Shown: positions 27,622-36,536 of the stretch, one piece after another
Numbering within the stretch: the first letter of the stretch is position 1
How the letters are laid out: every line of letters begins with the position of its first letter
DNA from: Schaalia radingae
Lineage (GTDB): Bacteria > Actinomycetota > Actinomycetes > Actinomycetales > Actinomycetaceae
Direction of reading: 5' to 3'
NCBI RefSeq assembly: GCF_900106055.1
Contig: NZ_LT629792.1
Location: 2,170,001 to 2,234,000, forward strand
Length of the DNA: 64,000 nucleotides
Notes under the pieces: model-generated
Told to the model about the DNA's origin: nothing
Databases searched by the model: none
What the model saw: the letters and a program-made list of their open reading frames with translations, nothing else
Made by a program: the position numbers and the translations under genes

Positions 27622-27633
27622 ATCGTTAACGAT
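27622..27633. promoter_or_regulatory. LacI-type operator, distal
   Basis: ATCGTTAACGAT is a perfect 12-bp palindrome sharing the CGTTA/TAACG halves of the proximal site. Its centre is 170 bases from the proximal centre, close to sixteen helical turns, so repression by DNA looping is possible (inference). Confidence 0.5.
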
Positions 27634-27769
27634 TGAAGGGTCACAGCGTGCCTTTGTCGTGATTCATCAGGCAAAACCAGGATTGAGCGACGCTCTGCCG
27701 CCTCGGGTTAAACGTTTTTCACCGTGAATCTTCCCGGATTAGGGGACTTCCTCGTGTTAGTCGTCTCGC

Positions 27770-28156
27770 TCACTGTTTCAGCGTGTCACGCCTGACCGGC
27801 CCTGCGCGTGCCCTCGCGCGAATATCCACACTGATCCCCGCAACAAGCACTCTCTGGCTCACCGTCACATAGGTGTCATCTCCGCGCACCTCGCAGCCGG
27901 CGTGAGCCCCATTGCGCTCGACGACCTCACTGGCCACCGTGCAGGCATTCATCCCACCTCCGGTCCACTGTGCAACCGCCGACCGATGCCCACCGGCCAG
28001 GGCTGCAACGTCAGCCACTGCCTGAAGACGGGTCTGATGCCCGTACACACTCCCTGCACCAGCAATCACCACACACATCATCACGGTGCATGCGATGACC
28101 GCCAGCGCGGAGATGGTGCCTGATCCTTCCTCGTTCCCCCTGTCGCCGTATACCAT
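27770..28156 (-). CDS. TadE-like/Rv3654c-like pilus-locus protein
   Basis: 128 aa. After a short polar start, one membrane segment (ISALAVIACTVMMCVVIAGAG) precedes LQAVADVAALAGGH, the pattern of the small Rv3654c-type proteins at the end of actinobacterial tad loci. A conserved Cys pair (NACTV and AGCEV) lies in the outer part. Its ATG overlaps the preceding gene's stop (ATGA). It probably acts as a minor pilin or assembly factor outside the membrane. Confidence 0.78.
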   Translation of the reverse strand: MVYGDRGNEEGSGTISALAVIACTVMMCVVIAGAGSVYGHQTRLQAVADVAALAGGHRSAVAQWTGGGMNACTVASEVVERNGAHAGCEVRGDDTYVTVSQRVLVAGISVDIRARARAGPVRRDTLKQ

Positions 28157-28572
28157 CAGGGCACCAGCTCGGAAATGGTGGTGATCGTGCACGATGCTGT
28201 AGCACCGACCCATCCTGCCGGCGCAGCCACACTGGCGTGCCCGGTGACCGTCATCCATCGCCCTGATTTGTTCGTTGTGACAGTAACGGGCCTGCCGTAC
28301 GCCTGGGAAACACTGAGAGCTGGATCCTGGCCACCTATGGCTGCTTCATGTGCACCTTGACGAACCGCCGAACACAGTTCAATGCGCGTGTGAGCAATGC
28401 TGACGACGCCAAGAACGAACGCCACCACGATCATCACGGCGAAAAGTGAGAGCGCATGTTCGACTGTCACCATGCCGTCCTCGCTATGCCCGCCCGTTTC
28501 GCTGCCACCAGCGGGGTGGTCCCGTAAGCACTCCCTGGCACTTACGGGACCACGTGTCGCATGCCTGTTCAC
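28156..28572 (-). CDS. tadE: TadE-family pilus assembly protein
   Basis: 138 aa. A polar N-terminus of ~33 residues is followed by DGMVTVEHALSLFAVMIVVAFVLGVVSIAHTRIELCSAVRQGA, the TadE-like transmembrane helix with the conserved acidic residue (VEHA) next to it. The GTG start overlaps the DUF4244 stop (GTGA), although an internal start at MVTVEHA is possible. It is a pseudopilin-like component of the Flp/Tad pilus. Confidence 0.82.
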   Translation of the reverse strand: MNRHATRGPVSARECLRDHPAGGSETGGHSEDGMVTVEHALSLFAVMIVVAFVLGVVSIAHTRIELCSAVRQGAHEAAIGGQDPALSVSQAYGRPVTVTTNKSGRWMTVTGHASVAAPAGWVGATASCTITTISELVP

Positions 28573-28826
28573 AGTGAAAGCGCCTGCTGGATAATGCCCT
28601 GAAGCAGGGATTTCACTGCGCCTGACTTGAGAACGACGAGCAGAAGTCCGGCGAAGCCGGCTGCTGCGACCGCCCCGATCGCGTATTCCACGGTTGTGGA
28701 TCCTTCTTCCGGATCGGCATCATGATCCTCGACATGGTGAGCACGTTGGATCATTGCGTCGTATTGACACCACGTGTCACACGCTGCCTTCGTCGCTGCA
28801 TCTTCGATGCGTTGGGTGATTGCCAT
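28569..28826 (-). CDS. DUF4244/Flp pilin-like protein
   Basis: 85 aa. The C-terminal half is EEGSTTVEYAIGAVAAAGFAGLLLVVLKSGAVKSLL, a pilin-type hydrophobic helix preceded by a Glu and a Gly/Ser-rich cleavage-like site, as in DUF4244 proteins of actinobacterial tad loci (Rv3656c-like). It is probably the major pilin subunit. The ATG has GAAAGGA upstream; longer upstream frame lacks a ribosome site. It begins a three-gene coupled set after a 192-base gap. Confidence 0.82.
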   Translation of the reverse strand: MAITQRIEDAATKAACDTWCQYDAMIQRAHHVEDHDADPEEGSTTVEYAIGAVAAAGFAGLLLVVLKSGAVKSLLQGIIQQALSL

Positions 28827-29018
28827 GTTTGTCCTTTCGATCAATAGTGACTGTCCGCCGTTTGACGGTGTGACCACCTTCCGTGACACGCACTGCGATC
28901 TCCATCGACTGTGCGCAAATTGTGGAGCAAGAAGCACCTGGAAGGGCAGCTGTGGATTCAACGCATCTGTAGATGCGCGGTGTGGATAACCAGGGGCTGT
29001 CAGGTGCCGACCCGTCAG

Positions 29019-30272
29019 CTACCACAACCCGCCAAAAGTGTTCGTGCCAATATGCAGCAGGATTGGCACGACGCCCAGGGCGATGAAGGACGGCAGCAGT
29101 AACGCCCCCAGCGGGATGACAAGGCGCACCGCCAGGCGTTCAGCCTCACTTTTTGCATGTGCGATGCGCCGTGCCCTGACCTGGCGCGCAGCACGCGTGA
29201 GCAACGGCACCGGCGACGTGCCATCGCTCCATGCCGGCTCGAGGACATCAGCCAGCAGCGCGGCGTTGGCTGGATGGGGATTCCACGCATCACCCCACCG
29301 TGCCCCCAGGACCAGTTCGCTACCGATCCGTTCCAGTTCCGCGTCATTACCGACGCGGCCCAGCGTGCGCACAATGGAGGGCACTGAGGCACCCGCATTC
29401 ATTCCCGCGATCGTCAGATCGCACATAGTGGCCGGATCGACGCTCTCGCTTATGTCAATGGTTCGGGTGATCATGCGAGTGGAGACGAGCCGACCAACGA
29501 TCAGGCACACCGTTCCGATGATGGCGCTGATGGTGCCGATCCCACCGTCACAGAAGCGCTCAAGAGGGTTCGCCCCAATCAGCTGGCCCAGCGCAATACC
29601 CGCCACAGGCAATGCGGTGAGAATACGTGCCGAGGTCAAGGGGCCAGACCGTGCGATGGCGCGCGCATCTTCGGCGGCTGCAGCTTCATCGATACTGTCA
29701 GCCACAATATCCAGTACCTCAGCAAGCGGCGTTCCCAGTTCCTGCGTCAGGCGGCATGCGACACTCAAGGTATGAGCTGAGCGCCGACTGACCCGTTCGC
29801 TCACTGTGCTGCGTCGCCGCAGCCGCCCACACGAGGACACTAGGTGGCGCCACGACAACGCGTCTCGCTGCCGCACCAAACCCAGCACATCACGCCGCAC
29901 ATCGCGCCACGAGGGAGCGCGCGCCAGCCTCGCCACGGATCGGGGAACACCGTCCTCGGCAATCCCCTCCCATGAACCCAGGTGCGCAGAGCCAACTCTG
30001 TCCCACGCACGCATCCACGCCTCGGCAGTCGGCATACCGGCACGCAGCCGGGCTGCCACCTCGGCCACCAACATCGACAACTGGGAGCTGCTGTCCTGCC
30101 CGGCCGGCACGACATTTGACGAGGGAGGCACTGGCTTCTGTGCGCGAACTGCCTTCAATGATTCGTCGAATCTCCAGGCCACGATCACAGCCTGAGCGCG
30201 CCAATGTTTGGCGGCCGATATGCCAATCGCCGCGACCAAACAGGCACTCATCAAGCACAGTAGCGCCATCAT
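29019..30272 (-). CDS. TadB/TadC-like type II secretion F protein (fused)
   Basis: 417 aa inner-membrane platform protein of the Tad pilus. Two T2SSF-like halves can be seen: the first (about 60-265) with LAEVLDIVADSIDEAAAAEDARAIARSGPLTSARILTALPV, the second (about 275-415) with ISESVDPATMCDLTIAGMNAGAS and AERLAVRLVIPLGALLLPSFIALGVVP. In most actinobacteria TadB and TadC are separate genes; here one frame covers both, with the first half shortened. Its start overlaps the tadA stop (ATGA). Confidence 0.8.
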   Translation of the reverse strand: MMALLCLMSACLVAAIGISAAKHWRAQAVIVAWRFDESLKAVRAQKPVPPSSNVVPAGQDSSSQLSMLVAEVAARLRAGMPTAEAWMRAWDRVGSAHLGSWEGIAEDGVPRSVARLARAPSWRDVRRDVLGLVRQRDALSWRHLVSSCGRLRRRSTVSERVSRRSAHTLSVACRLTQELGTPLAEVLDIVADSIDEAAAAEDARAIARSGPLTSARILTALPVAGIALGQLIGANPLERFCDGGIGTISAIIGTVCLIVGRLVSTRMITRTIDISESVDPATMCDLTIAGMNAGASVPSIVRTLGRVGNDAELERIGSELVLGARWGDAWNPHPANAALLADVLEPAWSDGTSPVPLLTRAARQVRARRIAHAKSEAERLAVRLVIPLGALLLPSFIALGVVPILLHIGTNTFGGLW

Positions 30273-31414
30273 GGAGCAGCACTTTTCGCGTCCAGATCGA
30301 TGTGCAGCCGTTCAGCCAGCAGTGGCCAGGCGCGATCAGGGTAGAGCCGGCCATCACGCTCTCTCAGCGCGCATTCACATTCACAGGCAACGCCACCTGC
30401 TGTCCGGGTCAGAACACCAATCTGGCTGACCTGCCTTCCATGCGCATCGCGCCTCATCTGAATCACCGCGTCAAATGCGGCCACCGCCTGCGCTGACAGC
30501 GCGGCATCCGACAGGCCGGCCAGCGATCCGAGGGCAGCCAGACGTGCCGGGACATCTTCCACCGCGTTGGCGTGGATGGTAGCCATTCCCCCGTCGTGTC
30601 CGGTGTTGAGCGCCGTCAACACGTCACGCACTTCGGCGCCTCGACACTCACCGAGAATCAGTCGGTCGGGCCGCATTCGCATCGCAGCGCGCACCAGATC
30701 CGACAGGCTCACCGCTCCCGCGCCCTGAACATTGGCCTGCCTTTCCTGCAAGTGGATAACATGCGGGTGACAGGGACGCAATTCCCGTACCTCCTCGATA
30801 CACACGATCCGTTCGTCATGCGGCACGCTGGACAGCATGGTCGACAGCAATGTGGTCTTACCCGACCCGGTCGCCCCGGATATCAAAATGTTGGCCCGCA
30901 GTGCCACCAACTGGGCCATCACGCTCGCGATGGAACCGTCCATCAAAGACTTGCGCACCATCTGCTCCAGCGTCATGGAGTGAGCGCGCGAGGTCCGCAG
31001 GGAAATCACCGTTCCTTCATCAGAAACTGGTGAGAGCACCGCGTGCAGGCGCACGCCGCCGGGCAGCGTTCCATCCACAATCGGACTGGCCTCATCCAGT
31101 CGTCGTCCGCACGCAGCTGCCATGTGGACCGCGAGCGCCCGAACCTGACTTTCCGACCCCAGCTGCACGTCAACACGCTCCACCCCCTGCCCGCGATCGA
31201 TCCAGACACTGGTGGAGTTGACGAGCACATCTGTCACATCGGGGTCCGCCACAAGAGGAGCAAGGTCCGGTCCGAGTCCGCCGGCGCGCGCCACCAGATC
31301 GTCAAAATCGGTGGCCAGTTCTCTCACTCCTGCACCCTCGCGAGCATTGTCACGCACCGCCCGGACAGCTGAGTGCCCCTGAGCGAGCGCGCGCCTCATG
31401 GTGTGACGGCTCAT
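30269..31414 (-). CDS. tadA: Tad/Flp pilus assembly ATPase TadA
   Basis: 381 aa cytoplasmic secretion ATPase that drives pilus assembly. It has Walker A GATGSGKTTLL (about nt 30850-30880), the Asp box, Walker B RLILGECRG, and the His box TGHDGGMATIHANA. The open frame extends upstream, but ATG 31414 overlaps the stop of the preceding gene by four bases, as do other genes of the locus. Order with the TadZ-like gene upstream and TadB/C downstream is the standard actinobacterial one. Confidence 0.94.
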   Translation of the reverse strand: MSRHTMRRALAQGHSAVRAVRDNAREGAGVRELATDFDDLVARAGGLGPDLAPLVADPDVTDVLVNSTSVWIDRGQGVERVDVQLGSESQVRALAVHMAAACGRRLDEASPIVDGTLPGGVRLHAVLSPVSDEGTVISLRTSRAHSMTLEQMVRKSLMDGSIASVMAQLVALRANILISGATGSGKTTLLSTMLSSVPHDERIVCIEEVRELRPCHPHVIHLQERQANVQGAGAVSLSDLVRAAMRMRPDRLILGECRGAEVRDVLTALNTGHDGGMATIHANAVEDVPARLAALGSLAGLSDAALSAQAVAAFDAVIQMRRDAHGRQVSQIGVLTRTAGGVACECECALRERDGRLYPDRAWPLLAERLHIDLDAKSAAP

Positions 31415-32391
31415 CGCGCACGCTCCATGCCCGACCTGAGCGCGGCATACATTCGCTTGACGGCAAAACCCCTGGGCATCCCACCTCGAAAAGGACACTG
31501 CATGGCCTGAATCGACTGGAAGCCGCACTCGCGGATACTGCCCAACAGTTGCGTCGTCGTCCCGTGCGTCGTGGCAATCACGACGGGCACAGCAGGTGGC
31601 GCATAGCGGGATATGCCGGCCATCAGCGTACACACCCCGTCCAGGTCGGCGCGTCCGACCAGGCACAGCGCATCGATTCCACATTGGGAGGCGGTGCGCA
31701 TTGCGTATTCATCCCACCGTCCCAGATCGACCACAACATGCGCGCGGGAGCTCACGCTGGTGAGCACCCGCACCAGCCTCGTATCTGAACGTGCCGGCCC
31801 ACCACGGCAGTCAGCCGCGAGGATTTTCACGCCGTCATGCACGGGCAGAGCGTCAATGAGCGTGCCAGTCCATCCGGTCTCGTCTGCGCTCAGGTCACCC
31901 CAGTGGATACCGTCAGCGGCCACGTCCTGCGCCGCGCCCACGCCTGGCCCATACTCGGCGGTGTCCACGATGATCACGGGCGGAGGGGGAGCCTGAGGCA
32001 GAACCGGCAGCGGGTGCGACCGGATCTGCTGAGCCAGCGCCCGCGCGATTGCCGTCACCCCCACCCCACCTTGCCATCCGGCGCAACCGATGCGTATCAG
32101 GTCAGGGGAAAATACCGGTGACGGTTCACATGAGGCGACAATGTCGGCCAGCATCATCTCATCGCCGGGCAGGCGCAGCGATCCGGCAGGACCGACAACA
32201 ATGACCGGCACCTGTGCAGACGCACGGACTGACGAGGGTGGCCCATCCGGATCCGAGGTCAGCCACATGTCGCAGGGCAGTCCGTCGCTGGCAACCGTTC
32301 CGCCTGCAAGCTCGATGATTTCACATGCGCTGCGCCTGGCACCCTCGTCCAGTCGATCCAGTCCGACGCGCACGTTCCACTGTGTACTCAT
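31411..32391 (-). CDS. Ssd/TadZ-like (CpaE-like) pilus-locus protein
   Basis: 326 aa. A ParA/MinD-like fold is suggested by IRIGCAGWQGGVGVTAIARALAQQI, a deviant Walker A without the usual Lys, and by VVVDLGRWD and VIATTHGT. Residues 1-100 resemble a receiver-like domain. In M. tuberculosis the equivalent gene (Rv3660c, ssd) is linked to septum-site control; CpaE/TadZ proteins localise pili at the pole. First gene of the tad operon, coupled to tadA. Loss of the P-loop Lys suggests weak or absent ATPase activity (inference). Confidence 0.8.
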   Translation of the reverse strand: MSTQWNVRVGLDRLDEGARRSACEIIELAGGTVASDGLPCDMWLTSDPDGPPSSVRASAQVPVIVVGPAGSLRLPGDEMMLADIVASCEPSPVFSPDLIRIGCAGWQGGVGVTAIARALAQQIRSHPLPVLPQAPPPPVIIVDTAEYGPGVGAAQDVAADGIHWGDLSADETGWTGTLIDALPVHDGVKILAADCRGGPARSDTRLVRVLTSVSSRAHVVVDLGRWDEYAMRTASQCGIDALCLVGRADLDGVCTLMAGISRYAPPAVPVVIATTHGTTTQLLGSIRECGFQSIQAMQCPFRGGMPRGFAVKRMYAALRSGMERAR

Positions 32392-32517
32392 GCCGTCACT
32401 TCATCTCACGTGGCTTCCCTCGTCCACCTCGCTCAGTCAACCTGTGGAAGACTGGAGAGAGACACCACCCTGTGGATAACGCGCGCAGTTTTTCGACTCG
32501 ACGATCAGGAGACCCGC

Positions 32518-33321
32518 ATGAAGCGATCACAGCCACGCTCAAGGTCCGCTGCCTTTTTCGACCTCGACAAGACAATCCTGGCCACGTCAACCTCCGTGGC
32601 GCTGCGCGCTCCCCTGCGTGAGGCCGGCCTTCTGACCCGGCGCGGCGCACTGCTGGGTCTGCTCATCCAACTGCCCTACCTGATCAAGGGCGCTGACGAG
32701 CAGGCGACAGAGAAAATGCGCGAATCACTGGGTGAAATCGCTGCCGGATGGGACGGAGTCTACCTGGAGTCCACCGTGAAGGATGCGTTGAGCAGGTCAA
32801 TTGACCCGGTGTGCTTCGTGGAGGCGCTGGAAGAAATCGCCATTCACCGCGCGGCTGGTCGGCGCATTGTCATCGCCTCAGCCTCGATTGAAGAAATGGT
32901 GCGCCCGGTTGCTCACATGCTGGGTGCTGACGCGTCGATCGGTTCCTACGCGCAGCGCAATGAGGACGGGACGTTCACCGGCGTGATTTCGCGTTTCAAC
33001 TACGCCGATGAGAAGGCGCGCGCCTGCATCGACATGGCACAGCGCAACGGGTGGGATCTGAGGGAGTGCTTCGCGTATTCAGATTCCATCACTGATGTGC
33101 CGTTACTGGAGGCAGTGGGGCACCCCGTCGTCATCAACCCTGACCGTCAGCTGCGTGAAATCGCTCAGGAACGCGACTGGCCGATTCGCAGTTTCACGCA
33201 CACGGTTCAGGTCCGCACCTCGCCGGCTCGACTCATTGTGCCGGGCATGATTGCCGCTTGCTCTGCTGCAGGCGCGGCGTGGTCGTTTTACCGCGCGTAT
33301 ACCAGTTTGCGCGGCAAGTAG
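32518..33321 (+). CDS. HAD-IB family phosphatase, SerB-like
   Basis: 267 aa. HAD motif I is AAFFDLDKTILATST (nucleophile Asp about residue 16), motif II is IVIASASIEEM, and motifs III/IV are AYSDSITDVPLLEAVGHPVVINPD. A hydrophobic C-terminal segment (LIVPGMIAACSAAGAAWSFY) suggests membrane attachment. This phosphatase sits divergently beside the tad locus in many actinobacteria (compare Rv3661). The ATG at 32518 follows the sequence CAGGAGACCCGC; the open frame upstream is not conserved in character. Substrate unknown; phosphoserine or a lipid phosphate is possible. Confidence 0.85.
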   Translation: MKRSQPRSRSAAFFDLDKTILATSTSVALRAPLREAGLLTRRGALLGLLIQLPYLIKGADEQATEKMRESLGEIAAGWDGVYLESTVKDALSRSIDPVCFVEALEEIAIHRAAGRRIVIASASIEEMVRPVAHMLGADASIGSYAQRNEDGTFTGVISRFNYADEKARACIDMAQRNGWDLRECFAYSDSITDVPLLEAVGHPVVINPDRQLREIAQERDWPIRSFTHTVQVRTSPARLIVPGMIAACSAAGAAWSFYRAYTSLRGK

Positions 33322-33335
33322 CCCGCCCTCATTCC

Positions 33336-34175
33336 CTATTGCCGAGGGTGGCCCGCCTGAACACTGAGCGCAATATCCAGGGCATCGTCGACACCGGCGA
33401 TCAGTGATGACAGGAAGAATGCGAGCACGTCGTGCGCGTAGGAGTGATCGGGCGCTGCCCAGCCGGACACAATGCGCGCAACGCGCTGAGGGTCTGTGGC
33501 GCTCAGCTTGCTCACAGTCACGACCCCTGTCGGGTCCGTGCCGCGCACGGTCAGAATCCATCGCGCCACAGCCGCCCCCACGGAGCGTGAACCTGGTTCG
33601 AACAGTGGATGAGCTGCACAGTCGGCCCATACTGCGGCTGCACTCACCACAGCAGGCACATCACAGGTGACATGCGACAAAACGTGAGCGAGACGCCGAG
33701 GCGAGGCAGGAACGGCAATTCGGGAACGTTCAACGTGGCCTGAGGTAGCAAGAAGTGACGTGATGTCGCGGTGCAGTCCGGCGACCAGGTTCGGCAAAGC
33801 GGGCTGCGATGCAGGCCTGGTGGTGGGCGTGCGGTTCAGGGGCGGCATGAGCGTCATGACGTGCCATTGGCTGCGCCAGATCCCCAGCGCGAACTGTTCA
33901 CCTGTGGTCAGGGTGCCGGCTTCGTGTGGCCCCTCGCGCATCGTGAGGTCACGCAGATCGCTGGTGCTGATCGGTGAGCCTTCCCAGCGAGAAAGATAGG
34001 CAGCTTCATAGATGTTGGTCAGGGCGCGTACTTCCTGCCACCGGCGGCGCAAACTATGATGGAAACGGACGCGCGTCAATGCGCTGTCACATTGTTCGCG
34101 CAGCGCGCAGATATCTGGGGTCTGCCACGCTTGAAGCAGGAGGCGCATGCGCACAATGTGATCGGATTCTTCCAC
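33336..34175 (-). CDS. Conserved actinobacterial protein, Rv3662c-like by position
   Basis: 279 aa, soluble, Ala/Arg/Leu-rich, with no motif I recognise. Recognisable stretches are LRRRWQEVRALTNIYEAAYLSRWEGSPIS and a C-terminal HSYAHDVLAFFLSSLIAGVDDALDIAL. It is convergent with the HAD phosphatase (14-base gap) and divergent from the membrane-protein gene. The Rv3661-Rv3662c arrangement is conserved in this part of actinobacterial chromosomes, so it may be linked to that set. Function unknown. Confidence 0.7.
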   Translation of the reverse strand: MEESDHIVRMRLLLQAWQTPDICALREQCDSALTRVRFHHSLRRRWQEVRALTNIYEAAYLSRWEGSPISTSDLRDLTMREGPHEAGTLTTGEQFALGIWRSQWHVMTLMPPLNRTPTTRPASQPALPNLVAGLHRDITSLLATSGHVERSRIAVPASPRRLAHVLSHVTCDVPAVVSAAAVWADCAAHPLFEPGSRSVGAAVARWILTVRGTDPTGVVTVSKLSATDPQRVARIVSGWAAPDHSYAHDVLAFFLSSLIAGVDDALDIALSVQAGHPRQ

Positions 34176-34202
34176 GTGGTGAGCTTATCGGGTGAGGTGA
34201 AC

Positions 34203-35225
34203 GTGAGCGAGACGAAAGTGGCACAGACTGGGGTCAGGTCGATCCCTCGGGCCACGCTGTCACAGCACCTGCGTTCAGCGGTTTTCTCAGCGGTTTTTTC
34301 ACCTGTCGCGCTGATCATCATGGGATTTGCGGTCGCTGACACTCAGGCCGCCACCGCGCAGGGACAGCCATTGTCATCGTCCGAGGGCACCGTCGGTATC
34401 GTCATTACGACCCTGTTGCTGGCACTCGTGGCTGCCAACTCTGATGAGTCCTCAGCCGGCCTTGCCGTCACCACTGTCAGTGCGGTAATTGTCGGAGTGG
34501 GCCAGCTGACCGGCGCGTTGCGCGCTCCCCTGTGGATGGGAATCGCTATGAGCGAGGCGGACTCACTGACATCGATGCGGTGGAGTCTGTATCCAATATG
34601 CGTGGTCTTCATCTGCCTGGGGGCGACGGTGGCAACCATTGCCACGCGGCGGTGGACGGTTCACGCCACGCTGAGGGAACTGGAGCAGGCCAGTGCCGAG
34701 AGTTCTCAGGGAGGGTCCTCCCGCGTGCGTCCCTTCAACGGGCAATTCCACAATGCGCGCAACCGGACGTGGGTCGCGGTCTTTTCCTGTGTTGCCCTGA
34801 TTCTCGGGTGCATCATGATGATGGTTGCCGCGCCCGAGGAATCACTGCGCGTAGCGTCACAGGGGTTGGAGGGGCTGATGGCAGAAAACACGTTCCGACC
34901 AGTTCCGGCGCTGATCTGCGCCTTGTGTTTCGGCCTGGTGGCGTGGATTTCGCAGTGGTCAACGTCCGGACCCATTGTGGCGTCCTCAGTTCTGGTGGTC
35001 ATACCGTTTTCGTTCCTCATCCCATTGTGGTCAAGCCTTACCGGCGCGGTGGTCACACCGCATTCCCCCGCCACGACGCAGATTTCTCTGGCTGCGCCGG
35101 TGCTGTCCGCGCTGGGGTTACTGCTTCCCGCACTGGTCATGGGTCCGCTGCTGACGCGCCGCCATGTTCGCGCACAGGTGTTGCGGGCAACCGGGCACCG
35201 CCACGGTTTTGTGGATGAGATGTAA
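34203..35225 (+). CDS. Polytopic membrane protein of unknown function
   Basis: 340 aa from GTG 34203, which has GGTGAGGTGAAC upstream; the frame continues further upstream but overlaps the divergent gene. About eight hydrophobic segments, from FSPVALIIMGFAVADTQ to LSALGLLLPALVMGPLL, with polar loops rich in Ser and Gln. No family recognised. It precedes the gene for the acidic membrane protein on the same strand with an 85-base gap. Confidence 0.65.
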   Translation: MSETKVAQTGVRSIPRATLSQHLRSAVFSAVFSPVALIIMGFAVADTQAATAQGQPLSSSEGTVGIVITTLLLALVAANSDESSAGLAVTTVSAVIVGVGQLTGALRAPLWMGIAMSEADSLTSMRWSLYPICVVFICLGATVATIATRRWTVHATLRELEQASAESSQGGSSRVRPFNGQFHNARNRTWVAVFSCVALILGCIMMMVAAPEESLRVASQGLEGLMAENTFRPVPALICALCFGLVAWISQWSTSGPIVASSVLVVIPFSFLIPLWSSLTGAVVTPHSPATTQISLAAPVLSALGLLLPALVMGPLLTRRHVRAQVLRATGHRHGFVDEM

Positions 35226-35310
35226 CACGATCAGAATCGGCCGTTTCGGCACGCCCATCGCAAGATCGGGCAGTTCTCACGCTACATTAAAGGTCTAAGG
35301 AGGTAGCACC

Positions 35311-36531
35311 ATGTCTGATCAGGAACTCCACGACCGCCGCCCGGAAGGTGAAGTGGGAGACGATGAACTCATCGTCGATGAGAGCCCGACTTTCGAGGGC
35401 GCAAGCGGATCAACGGCTGCGCCGATGGCACCGCGCCCCGAAGAAACTGACGAAATCGCTGAATCAGCTGCCAGCGATGAGATTCTCACGGGCGAAGAAG
35501 TGACCTTGAGCAGGCATGAGGGCGACACGGAAAACATCATTGGAGCGCCTGGCAGTGCTGCCGATGACACCTCGGCCGTCGATCCTGTGCCCTCCACTTC
35601 CGAACCACGCATCCCTTCCCCCGTCGATCCTGTTGATGACGAGGGCGACGCACCTGACCTGGATGAGGATGAACCTCGCGATCGCATCTCCCCGCCTGAG
35701 CGTGATGATTTGCCGGCACCAGCTCCGCGCGACGTCCTCGAGAATCGCCATGACCGCGATGAGGACGAAACAGCCACAGATGAAGATGAGCTGGAGCGCA
35801 CCGCAGTGCACCGCCGTTCCCTCGTCTCTCCGCCGGAGGAAGCAGATCCGGCAGATGAGAACGAGGCAAACTGGCATCCTCGCGCTGAACCGGTTCCGGT
35901 GCACGTGGAAGGCACCCCGAGTTCCCTCGATGACGCCATCTTTGAAGGCACGACACTGTCGCCCGAGATTCCGTCTCGCGCTGGATCGCACTGGTGGAGC
36001 TTCTTCGCATTCTTGATCTTCCTGCCCATCGCATGGTTCCTCGCAGCTGATGCCGGGGCGCGCATGACACTTGCTGACGGGTCTGCGTTCTCGACGGGGG
36101 CAGTGAACCTGGCAGCTATTGCCGAACTGGTGGGCGCTCTGGTGATTGTTGTCCTGCTGGGGGTGACGGTTGCGCGCTCCTCGCTGGGTGGCTTCGTCAT
36201 GGGTATCCTCACCTTCCTGTCCGGACTTGTTCCGATCGTCATTCCGGGGATTTTCTCGCAGCTCATTCAGCCTGCTGTTCAGTGGCTGAACTCGTGGAAC
36301 GCATTCGGCATGAATCTTGCTCACCACTTCCAGGCCTCCGCATTTTCCGGACGCTTCGCACTCCTGGGCCTGATCGTGCTGGTAGGCGCGTGGGTCTCTC
36401 ACTGGGTACGTCGCCGTGGCCGCTCGGAGGAAGCTCTGCGCGCTGAGGTGGAAAAGATCAATCCTGAAGGTGCCTTCTTCTCATGGCGAGCCCGCCGCCG
36501 CGCGGCCAAGGCTCGCGATGAGGGCCGCTGA
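35311..36531 (+). CDS. Membrane protein with long acidic disordered N-terminus
   Basis: 406 aa with an AAGGAGGT ribosome site, so probably well expressed. Residues 1 to ~225 are strongly acidic, rich in Asp, Glu, Pro and Ser, and have no hydrophobic run: a long cytoplasmic or external unstructured region. Residues ~226-375 contain four membrane spans (SFFAFLIFLPIAWFLA; LAAIAELVGALVIVVLLGV; FVMGILTFLSGLVPIVIPG; FALLGLIVLVGAWVSHWV), and the tail is basic. No family recognised. It is followed six bases later by the alpha/beta-hydrolase gene, so the two are probably co-transcribed. Confidence 0.72.
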   Translation: MSDQELHDRRPEGEVGDDELIVDESPTFEGASGSTAAPMAPRPEETDEIAESAASDEILTGEEVTLSRHEGDTENIIGAPGSAADDTSAVDPVPSTSEPRIPSPVDPVDDEGDAPDLDEDEPRDRISPPERDDLPAPAPRDVLENRHDRDEDETATDEDELERTAVHRRSLVSPPEEADPADENEANWHPRAEPVPVHVEGTPSSLDDAIFEGTTLSPEIPSRAGSHWWSFFAFLIFLPIAWFLAADAGARMTLADGSAFSTGAVNLAAIAELVGALVIVVLLGVTVARSSLGGFVMGILTFLSGLVPIVIPGIFSQLIQPAVQWLNSWNAFGMNLAHHFQASAFSGRFALLGLIVLVGAWVSHWVRRRGRSEEALRAEVEKINPEGAFFSWRARRRAAKARDEGR

Positions 36532-36536
36532 ATCAC

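Larger units (their letters stand above)
27398..27769. promoter_or_regulatory. Control region of the fucose transporter operon
   Basis: A 372-base gap between the start of the ATPase gene and the end of the pilus locus. It contains two LacI-type palindromes (listed separately) and an AT-rich stretch (27520-27570). I see no coding sequence and no clear terminator for the pilus operon. Confidence 0.55.

Noticed and set aside
35319..36266. Long minus-strand open frame (315 codons) opposite the acidic membrane protein
   Set aside because: Its Ser/Arg-rich composition is the mirror of acidic codons in the plus-strand gene, which has a perfect ribosome site.
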